Source: Symbiodinium natans
Lineage: Eukaryota > Sar > Dinophyceae > Suessiales > Symbiodiniaceae
Direction of reading: 5' to 3'
NCBI GenBank assembly: GCA_905221605.1
Contig: CAJNDS010002573.1
Coordinates: 124,001 to 188,000, forward strand
DNA length: 64,000 nt
Below the pieces are notes generated by a model that was not told the DNA's origin, made no database searches, and was given only the letters and a program-made list of their open reading frames with translations. This document shows, piece after piece, positions 56,082 to 64,000 of the stretch. The number at the start of each line of letters is the position of its first letter. The first letter of the stretch is position 1. A program made the translations under genes and the position numbers.

Positions 56082-57191
56082 TTTGTGGTGTTCACAACGG
56101 CGATGTGGCTGACCGCAAGCAACGCCCGCCTTCGTCAGGTAGTTGCAACTGTGCTGTCGCCCATGCTTGCAAGATTGAGGGTTGCACTTGCCGTCATTCC
56201 ACAAGCGACACAAAGACTTGCCAGATGAATCAACTGATGCAACTTTGGGAGCATTAGGATCCTCCTCACGTTTTCTACGCTTGGGGCTTGGATCCAAATC
56301 CACCAGAGCTTGCGCAGAGGTAACATCGGCAGGATGTGCAAACAACCATAAAGCTGCAACCTTGGCCTCGCAGGACTTGACAGCCTCATCAAAGGACTTC
56401 CCTTCACGCATGGCCTCTGCCCATAGCGTACGGGTGTCTTCATCAGCGCGACGAAGTGCTGACAAAGGCTGCAACTGGCCTGTGAGCGGCGCTACCTTGG
56501 CACGAACAAATGACAGGTAGTCACGAACCACCTGCATGCTGCAGAAAATGGTGTTGGAGGAGGCATAGAGGAAGTTGCCCACGAAGGCGTACCCTCCGAC
56601 CAGAAGAAGCTCGAGCAACTGCAAGTACACCATGACGCTGGGGACAGTTCTGGGTCCTTTCGAAGAGCCCGTCGTGTCAAAGTGCAAACTGACAGACGCC
56701 CCGACCTTGAGATGTTTTCCTGCAGAGTCACGGGCGGACTCCCGAGCTGAGCGGCACCTATCCACGGAGATGAGTGTGTGACACTTCCTGTCAATTTCCC
56801 TCTTGACGCGGCCCACAATAGGTTCACAAAGGGACTCATTAAGCGACAAGCTGAATCTGTACCTTTCCAGGAATCGTTGCCGAAGCCCTTCCCCAACATG
56901 ATCTGGCAAGGGGTCTTCAAGGTCATCCTGCTTGAGGCCCTGAGCCTTGCGCTGCAGACGCAAGGACTCAGCATGATCGACCTCTCGCCAGAGCTCTGTC
57001 AGAGCGCCTTTAATGCTCCGAGGGTTGGGAACATTATGCAACTTGGAAACGATGACGGGCATAACCTCATCCCTGGAGTCCAAGTAGTTCGCAAAGCGAG
57101 CAGCAGTTGTGATGCCCTCATTTTCAAAGAAAGTGACGACCTCAGCAGGGAGGCCGCGGTCCTGCAACTCCTGCCGCCACGCGGGATCCAT
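56079..57191 (-). CDS. Gag-like protein with CCCH zinc finger
   Basis: A 370-residue frame from ATG 57,191 (MDPAWRQELQDRGLPAEVV); upstream sequence is also open but lies in the spacer after the recombinase. The N-terminus is a short helical SAM-like segment, the middle is basic and helical (NESLCEPIVGRVKREIDRKC), and near the C-terminus sits a CCCH-type finger (CRLWNDGKCNPQSCKHGRQH) followed by CGQPHRRCEHH. Position, size and a C-terminal finger suggest the structural/nucleic-acid-binding protein of the element. It ends in TAG, and the same frame then runs on into the methyltransferase. Confidence 0.7.
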   Translation of the reverse strand: MDPAWRQELQDRGLPAEVVTFFENEGITTAARFANYLDSRDEVMPVIVSKLHNVPNPRSIKGALTELWREVDHAESLRLQRKAQGLKQDDLEDPLPDHVGEGLRQRFLERYRFSLSLNESLCEPIVGRVKREIDRKCHTLISVDRCRSARESARDSAGKHLKVGASVSLHFDTTGSSKGPRTVPSVMVYLQLLELLLVGGYAFVGNFLYASSNTIFCSMQVVRDYLSFVRAKVAPLTGQLQPLSALRRADEDTRTLWAEAMREGKSFDEAVKSCEAKVAALWLFAHPADVTSAQALVDLDPSPKRRKREEDPNAPKVASVDSSGKSLCRLWNDGKCNPQSCKHGRQHSCNYLTKAGVACGQPHRRCEHHK

Positions 57192-57309
57192 GTCTAGGAG
57201 AAAAGCACACGGCGCAAACACTTGACAAGGAGAAAAAAATGGCTGCACAGATAACGTGAAAAAAAAATCGACAAAAAAACTCAAGCCCGGTGCGAAAGGA
57301 TGGTCGCTG

Positions 57310-59401
57310 CTAAGCGGTGCTTGTGAGACGAAGACAGATGTCAGCCGCGCACCTTTCACACCACTTACGCTGGGGGAACTCAGCCATAACGGCAAAGGCG
57401 CCTGTGCCCGAATGGGGCGCGCCAGAGATTGCGCAACAGGCGGGTCTTGCACAACCCTCCCGGCTCACCTTGGTTGGATGCGCTCGGTGAATCTTGCCGC
57501 CAGGATGCTGAGGCACCACCCACTCAAAGGTGGCGAGATCAACGTCATCTTCGGCTGAACTGCTGGAGGACGAACTCGAGAGAGAGATGCTTGAACTGGA
57601 AGAGGAAATCTCCGGGCCCGGTTGGTGTTCTGATGGCACGACTTCAGGGCATGGGTCTGCGGACTCCACTGCGACAGCCGGCCTGACCTCATCAACCAAT
57701 CGGGGCAAAGAAGACTGCAGAAGCTGCGGCCAGGACAAGGCATGAGCATCTCCCTGAGCACACGCCAGACCCTGCCGCACGGCCTTCAGCACCTGCAGCT
57801 TGACCCTCTGCTGAGAGAGGAGTTTCACAGACTCATCTGCGTAACGAACTGGCATGCTGGCAGCAGCGTTAGGATGACTGGAATCCAAGGGGTCCACCCA
57901 TGAACCCAACGCAAGACGGTCATGGAGAGGCATCTGCAAGCATTCCGCAACAGTAGCCAAAGTCCTAAGTGGTTGGAAGCTCCCCCGAGCGCACACCCCA
58001 CTCGGAGGGCGCAAGGAGAACCAGCTGCTGTAGAGTGCGCTGCCACGCAGGGGTGCTCATCGGCACAAGAGCGAAGCCACGCGCATCGACCAGGCTCGTC
58101 TTGAACGGAAGCAAAGCCGGCACCAGGAAGTCAACATCACCGCCAGTGAGCACTTTCCAACTGTCATAGAAAGCGCTGCCCAGGTTCGAATCCCAAATGC
58201 CCGAGGACGGCATCACCCAATCAAACGGTGGAGGTGCTCGGCGTCCCCGTCACGTCTTGCCGCGTGAACAGCGTAGCCTCAAAGAGCCCTCAAGCTCAGA
58301 AACGAACGAGCTCCGCTGCGCATGCTTGAACCGCACACCAGAGTACGTTAGCAACGCTGCCGCTGACCCCAGATACCGAAAGATTTGGCTGGGCGAAGAT
58401 GTAAGTCTTTCAAAGCATCCCAGGTCACGAATCGTGAAGGGTGGAGCCTGCTTCAGTGGCTTGGGCGGTTCCGCATCGGCTGGCGCCGACACCAGCTCAT
58501 CATCTAAATGCATGTGCAGCCCAAGGTGGTCCCGCAAAAACTTCAGACCCGACAAAACAGTTCCCACGGCTCCCGGGCCTCCAGCATTGCGGCGCTTGAC
58601 CCCTTCACCACGTTGCACAGAGGAAAGGAACATCGCAGCTGGCACAGCTTGCATCGGGAGTGGTGGGAGGCGCGGAGTCTGACGCTCACACCAGGCACTC
58701 CAACGCCGCCATGCAGCTACAGCATTGCGCAAGGTGTCCGGGGAGTACGTGGCATACTTTGCTCGCAGGAGATCTCGCGCCTGTGACTGCATATGCTGGT
58801 TGCACTCCTGCATCTGCCCGGCCCGAGAACTGAACAGCAGCTCGACCAAGTTGCTTGCCAAGGTGTGAGCACGAGAAGTTTCCGAAGGGACAACTCGAGA
58901 AGTTGGACAGGACGTGGTCGCCACTTCCAAAGTCGCTGCCTCGCGAAGACGCCCTTCAGGTCTAACGTGGGCAACTGGATGAGGTTGTACTGAAGCAGCA
59001 ACTGCCGGCAAGGATGCCTGCTGTGCAAAACGCAGACGTCCCCGGGCGATGGCTGCAGAGTCCATAACACGGCAAGCTTGGTCGTGTAAAGTCATCCACA
59101 AGCGGCTGTGCGGCCATCTGAGCAAGTCAGTCTTGTCCAAACCATATGCAAAATCTCGCAGCGTGAACACGTTCGCCTGCAAGAGGGCTTCCGGACAAGT
59201 CTGATCACAGCCAAACTCCGACATGAAATTTGACATGCACATCTGCAGCATCGCCGGCTGCGGAGCACAATCGTCAAGAGGGCTATCTTGCACGTGAATG
59301 GCACCATGGGCACTTGACGCAGGCGATGTCGGGACACGAGGAGATGCTGAAGCATGGCTGGAACTTCCGTCCCCGTCCTCTGAAGTTATGGAGCGCTTCA
59401 T
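57310..59401 (-). pseudogene. Tyrosine recombinase of the retroelement, broken by a stop and a frameshift
   Basis: Starts at ATG 59,401. The N-terminal half has a helical core-binding domain and ends in the first catalytic block, YSGVRFKHAQRS (Arg). An in-frame TGA at 58,252-58,250 interrupts RGKT*RGRRAPPPFDW; a CGA-to-TGA change would explain it. The frame then continues to LVLLAPSEWGV, where a one-base slip in a G5 run (about 57,985-57,990) moves the reading to ARGSFQPLRTLATVAECL, GSWVD and MPVRYAD, which holds the Tyr nucleophile. A serine/acidic linker and a Cys-rich tail (SREGCARPACC, KWCERCAADIC) follow. Such enzymes integrate a circular DNA copy. This copy is probably inactive unless the two changes are sequence errors. 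Confidence 0.88.
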
Positions 59402-59513
59402 CAAAGACCCCGAAAGCGAGCGGGCCCTTGGGCCCCAAAAGCTCAGGCGAACTCAAGTATGAAAATGCACATCAATCCACACCTGCACCTGCCAAACCTT
59501 ATGGATATGGATA
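59398..59513 (-). repeat. A1: 5' terminal repeat of the retroelement, 116 bp
   Basis: Identical by eye to 51,971-52,086 and 51,535-51,650. It contains the ATG of the recombinase in its last bases, so the start codon is copied into every A repeat. Confidence 0.93.
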
Positions 59514-59639
59514 AATGATTGGGACGTTGGTACGTTGGTGCGGTTGGGGTCTTGTCCCAACCATGAGCCGAAATGGTTTGGACAGTGGTACGTTGGTGCA
59601 TTATTTTATTGGTGCATTGGCACACATAATGAAAAAACA

Positions 59640-59760
59640 TCGAGCGCAGACAAAGTGCAAAAGACAGAAATTGCAGAAAAGGTAGGGGGGGGATAGGCGT
59701 GTACCCATATATATATATATATATATATATATCGCTGTGCGCTGTACGTTCTCGGCCGCA
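59640..59760. repeat. G-run, AT microsatellite
   Basis: GGGGGGGG near 59,683 and TATATATATA at about 59,708-59,733: the same C/G-run plus AT pairing seen at the palindrome ends and near 18.99 kb. Confidence 0.75.
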
Positions 59761-59764
59761 GCCC

Positions 59765-59890
59765 CCATGGTAAACCCTAAACTCGCCTAAATCCCTAAGC
59801 CCTAAATCGTGAAACCAAAAAAACCTAGAACCCTAAACTCCCAAGCCCTACCCTACAGCTAAACCCTAACACCATAAACCCTAAACGGGG
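59765..59890. repeat. Short interstitial telomere-like tract
   Basis: Degenerate CCCTAAA units (AAACCCTAAACTCGCC, AAACCCTAACACC, AAACCCTAAACGGGG). Confidence 0.8.
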
Positions 59891-60252
59891 CCACCGAGGT
59901 TGAACCATACATCTTCTGTTGCATGTTAGCAGTCTTCACATAGCAGGCATGATATTGGATGTTTCAGCCTGCTGAGAGCTCTTGCCCAGTGCGTGTGCGA
60001 GGGCACGGGAAGGAGAGGGAGAGAGAGAGAGAGAGGTGTTCAAACCACTCGCTGTGTGGCCAATCTCGAGAAGAAGAAGGAGGATGCAGTCTGCTGCAGG
60101 GTAACAATAGGTGCCGGGTCAACAGGTTGCATCATGCAGAACGAACAGAACGAACAGAACGAACCGAACGAAAAGAACCTGACAGAAGCTGCCAGAAGCT
60201 GCCCAGAACCTCGAAGCGCAAGCTGCGAAGCGACAGATCAGGATAAAGAAAA

Positions 60253-60655
60253 CTACCCGTTTAATTCAGGAGGCTTCAGATCAGTTTGTAAAACTGTTGT
60301 CTGATGCTGTTTTCCAAAGAGGTGAAAGAAAATCGATGCCACGGGACGATCCGGAAATGCCCCACAGGCGAGTGCCGAATCGGCCCTTAAATCGTGCGCG
60401 ACCTTGCTACTCCAAGCACACATATATGGCTGATTAGCTTCGAGCTTCGAAAGCCTGTCAGCCTGGAGGGTATAGAGCACAAGCAACAGGAGGATGTTGA
60501 GGTACTCGCCGGAAAGGTTGCTGACTTTCGCCTTTCGACAATGCCGCTCCGGACTCCCGCACCGCTCTGTCTTTTCGCACCTCATCAGCCTTGGCATCGG
60601 AGCCTTCCTCACATTCCTGGCGTTGAAGAAATGCCAGTGTGGCAACACATGGCAC
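60253..60655 (-). CDS. Candidate exons, unrecognised
   Basis: At about 60,530-60,650 the minus strand reads VATLAFLQRQECEEGSDAKA then DEVRKDRAVRESGAALSKGE; at about 60,310-60,480 another frame reads NILLLLVLYTLQADRLSKLE, then PYMCAWSSKVAHDLRADSAL and PDRPVASIFFHLFGKQ. Both look coding and could be neighbouring exons. No family recognised. Confidence 0.3.
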
Positions 60656-60809
60656 ATCCAGGGACAGCTTAGAACGGCGTAGAGATGCAGAGCCAAGTCT
60701 ACTGGTCCTCTGCTAGAGACTCCAACTCTCGAGTCTCGGCAACGCCACGAAAGCTCATGCGCAGCCTGTTTTTGACTCCAGCGTTGTGAGGGTGTGCGCG
60801 CTCGCAGTT

Positions 60810-63800
60810 CCACCGTTTAACGGTTTAACGTCGGGCATGGCACGTGGATCGTAGAGCGCCTGCGCAGGCCTTCAGCAGCTCCCATGAAGTCCCAAGCAAA
60901 GGTCTAGTGGAGAGCATGGGCATCCATGGGCTTTGGCGGACAAGCTTCACTACGGCAGGTGCTACTGAAGCTCAATCAACGCTGCACGTTCAGAACAGTG
61001 TTCCGAGCTCTGCTGTCACACAGCTCGCAATTTGGTTGCATATGGCTGCATCACTGTTTGCACATGTTCGCACTGTTTCAACATGCTACAGAAATATTCC
61101 TCTTGAACTTATGGCAGCTGCCAGATAAGGAACTGGTGGGCAAAACACGTGGCGATTGTCATCTGCTAGGCGGCCGACGGGTGGCTGCACTTGGCCTCCC
61201 GCAAGAAACCCACGCAGTGACTGACAAAGTTCAACTGCAGCACTGGCATAGCGTGAACGCTTCTCAGATTCTCAGTACTTCGGCAAGCACATACTTGCAG
61301 CGCCGACGCGTCTTGGTACTCACTCGTTGATCACGAGAGTCTCTTTCATCATTCACAAGTGTCTGCAGCCTGCTCTGTCTGTGCCACCATGACCTGGCTT
61401 CCTGCAGGCCTCGAATCCACGCCTTGCAAACACACGGGAGGCTAGGTCTCCAGGTCTAGCGACGCATATGGCGGGCCCATTATGACACAAAATGTCGCGG
61501 CATGGCAAGACATGTCAAGCATGCCAAAACAGGTCAAAAAGGGTGAGCCTGAAGCATCTCGGCTGCGATTCAGCAGGCCGAACAAGGACCGACAGGGAGT
61601 AGGTGCACGGAGAGGAGCTGTGGGAGACTGGGCCTGACATCGATTTTGTGACTGCGAGGCAAGTACTACAAGTTGAAACTGATTGTGCAGACTGCCTCTG
61701 TCTTGAGCTTACCTCGGCATGCCATGCTAGCCTGACCAAAAACGGATTGCTCGATCTCCACTTCTCTAGTCCCCGTGCGAGCAAAAACACGGGAATATTG
61801 GGGAACGGGTTGGCGGTTGCAGGTTGGGAAGGTTCGAGGTGGGAGTAAGGAAAAATTGGGAGGGGTGTGTCCTGGCACGCCGGGTCCAGCGATCAGCGCC
61901 GGCTCTTCGAGCAGCGCGGCTGCAAAAGAATTCACATGGGCCAGCCATCGCCCCCTCATAGCACTGTAGTTGGATTCAGCGGAGATTCTGCGGCCTTCTT
62001 TTGCTGAGGCGCATGCTCATGGCTCTACACCTCAAGGCTCCTCTCAAGCAGAATAACTATGCTTTGGCTCATTCTGCAAGAGGCATTCACACAGAATTCA
62101 CTAAGGAAACCCTGTTGCCAGCTCAGAGAAAGTCCAAGCCTTGGCAGCAGAACTCTGCAGGCTCCATCGGAAGCTAACACCCTTGCAGTCACAAAAAGCG
62201 CCGAGTGCTCAGAGCGCAGTGCCGGACCGACGCTTCTTTTTCGGCGAAGGCAGAAAACCTCGGCGTCGGGGATACAAGATTGCGCTGACACTGTCGAGGA
62301 GGCAGTGCGGGCAAGTAACCCCCGCCACCCCCTTGTGTCGATATCCCTGGCCCGTTGCATAGCTCCTAGTTCGGTCTTACAAGTTCAAGCTAGACCCTCC
62401 ATGCAAAGCGCATTCGGCGCAATCGCAACGGCCTGTCGAACAACCACGCAGATCTAGGCAGGTGTATTCCTCTGGCCGCCATGGAATGGTTGAAGAATTT
62501 AACGTGGGGTTTGGCAACGCGGATTTCAGATAGGCTGTTTGTTTTCCTGGAGCTACTGTCTGCGCGGTCCTTTGTACTTCACCCTGTTTGTCTCCTGCGG
62601 GGGGGGGGGGGCTGCCTCCGAATCCTCAGTAGGTTCTTCAGTCGGGCCTTTGACCAGGCTGCCTACCAAGGCTGTTTTTGTACAGACGGGGCATTTTTGC
62701 CTACAAAGAACAGGATAAGAGGCGGCAGGCCGACAGCCCCATTATCCCCATTGCTCCAGGTGCTTGATAGGAGCACTGCGCCGGGCATTTGGCGCATTGA
62801 TCACCCATCTCCAGCTGCAAGGTCCGCAAACTTGCGAGGCATCAGCGTAGGGTTTGGGCAGTCTCGTGCCTGCACTCCACCATCCATGTGGCCCTTTGTG
62901 GTACCATTCTGAACCGGGAGAGCTCCCATTTCCTCCACGTGCGCAAGAGCTGTTTAAGGATTCTGCTGACGAAAAAGGCCACTTGTTCCGGGCGAACCAC
63001 AAAGGAAACCAGCTCACTCGCAAGGTTCGAGTCAAGCGTACACGCGACAGAGTCGCTCTCCTGCCCTCGCTGGCAGGGACCCAGAAACTCGCGGCTCCTG
63101 GCGTGCCCTCAAAAGTTGGAAAGTGGCATCAAGGACAAAAGATGGCACTAGGAAGAAAAGTGCACCAGCGAACTTTGACTGGAGCTTCAGTTTCGCCCGG
63201 AGGCACAAAGCTAGGGCACTCTCAAAGAAGCGAAGCTTCCAACAACTTCGGTGCGAAGCACTGTGGACGTTTTGGGAAAAGTGCCGAAAACACCGAGGAT
63301 TCTGGAAGCCCCACCCCCGAGAAAGGAACGCGAAAACGTGCGGAAACAGCGCATTCCGTCAGAAACCCACAAAAAGCAGAAACCAATTCCTTCACAATGC
63401 CTTGGCGCACATCTAGGGTCAGCCCCCGAAAGTCCTGACACCTCTGCACCAGTGTGGTCCTGCACTCACGACCTCTGACTACCCTTAACTAAAAGGGTCC
63501 TCGAGATAAAAGGTTGCCCGGCACGACTTCAGCCAAAGCTCTCGCCGTCTCTTTGCCAGGAGAAGTGTGAACTCTCTTCATCATGATCACGCACAGCCAG
63601 GGTAAGGCCAGGACTTGCGGCTGCCGTCATAACGGCCGGTGCGCAAGCAATGGAGGGTACGCTGTCCTGGACAAGCCCCAGGCAGCAAACGATCATGAGC
63701 CCTGCGTTTCATTCCCAGCAGACAAGACCCTGCAAGCAGAGGCATGAAAGACGTTGACTACATGCCTCCAGCTCTGCCTTCGTTCCGAAGTTCTCCAAGA

Positions 63801-64000
63801 CATGATCCTGATGTCATGTTCGAGTGTCCTAATGCGCAACTTGATGATAAGCGACAAACACGGACCAAGCCCGCAACATCCAATGCCCGCACAGCATGGC
63901 AGAGTACCCGGTCCTGGTTGTCGGGCACCGACTTCGATGACTAAAGCCCACAATCCAGGGCTTGTCATCATCAGCTGATAAGGCTCGGACAAAGTTCCCC
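60810..64000. other. No recognisable gene
   Basis: Frames of 60-194 residues in both directions, none with a known motif. The longest (plus, 62,854-63,438) is basic and low in structure. A run of 12 G lies near 62,600. Confidence 0.3.

Larger units (their letters stand above)
51215..59513 (-). mobile_element. Tyrosine-recombinase retroelement (DIRS/Ngaro-like) carrying a DNMT
   Basis: An 8.3-kb element read on the minus strand. Order: repeat A1, tyrosine recombinase, Gag-like protein, C5-DNA methyltransferase, reverse transcriptase-RNase H, then repeats B1-A2-B2 and one further copy. Recombinase-type elements have no DDE integrase and make no target duplication. Here joining the left flank (...GGGCCGA) to the right flank (AATGATTGGG...) restores the satellite phrase GGGCCGAAATGATTGG found intact at 51,000-51,016. 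The recombinase-first gene order and a C5-type methyltransferase in place of the N6-adenine type of classical DIRS are unusual. Retrotransposon-borne DNMTs have been reported in dinoflagellates; whether this exact family is among them I cannot tell. Confidence 0.93.

Noticed and set aside
58170-58205. GGTTCGAATCCC, resembling a tRNA T-arm
   Set aside because: It lies inside the recombinase coding sequence and no acceptor, D- or anticodon arm can be built around it.
52810-59514. Plus-strand frames of 60-160 residues across the retroelement
   Set aside because: Shadows of the minus-strand Gag, DNMT, RT and recombinase genes.
60926-61330. Plus-strand frame of 134 residues
   Set aside because: No recognisable motif, unremarkable composition and opposite to the prevailing gene direction; not enough support.
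1-64000. Genomic relics of the dinoflagellate spliced leader
   Set aside because: No stretch close to the known leader was found by eye on either strand; a computed search would be needed to be sure.

Overview
The window looks like nuclear DNA of a dinoflagellate, most likely a coral-symbiont type (Symbiodiniaceae). The evidence is: recognisable eukaryotic genes broken into many short exons, introns that mostly start with GC (GC-AG, often with AG|G at the acceptor), interstitial plant-type telomere repeats (CCCTAAA), very abundant simple and fold-back repeats, and a retroelement that carries its own C5 cytosine methyltransferase. No tRNA, rRNA, spliced-leader copy or CRISPR array was found by eye.

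Every gene that could be named lies on the minus strand, as does the large mobile element. This fits the long one-directional gene blocks of dinoflagellate chromosomes. From low to high coordinate they are: an ADP-ribosyltransferase-like gene (about 3.7-4.9 kb), an aldo/keto-reductase-fold protein that has lost three of its four catalytic residues (8.8-9.8 kb), Kelch-like exons (10.8-12.0 kb), a carotenoid cleavage oxygenase (28.1-31.4 kb) and an SLC33A1/AT-1-type acetyl-CoA transporter (34.7-37.9 kb). Between them are many minus-strand stretches that read like exons of genes I cannot name; they are listed with low confidence.

Region 38-43 kb is a giant imperfect palindrome centred near 40.78 kb. 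Each arm holds roughly 100-bp fold-back units and a long array of a 21-bp, itself near-palindromic, AT-rich repeat. Both arms are bounded by a shared terminal motif (AT microsatellite, C-run, CGACAGACCCCGGAAGCG). Regions 43-46 kb and 49.5-50.6 kb are AT-rich and repeat-filled without visible genes. 46-48.3 kb carries GATCTGATCTGA tracts and a dispersed repeat around one candidate exon. 48.56-49.13 kb is an interstitial telomere-like tract.

The most striking object is an 8.3-kb tyrosine-recombinase retroelement at 51,215-59,513 (minus strand). Its order is: tyrosine recombinase (broken by a stop and a frameshift), Gag-like protein with a CCCH finger, an in-frame TAG, a DNMT with all main motifs, then reverse transcriptase-RNase H in the -1 frame. 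A candidate slippery heptamer (GTTAAAC) lies in the overlap. It has split direct repeats. Joining its two flanks restores exactly the satellite motif into which it inserted, with no target-site duplication.
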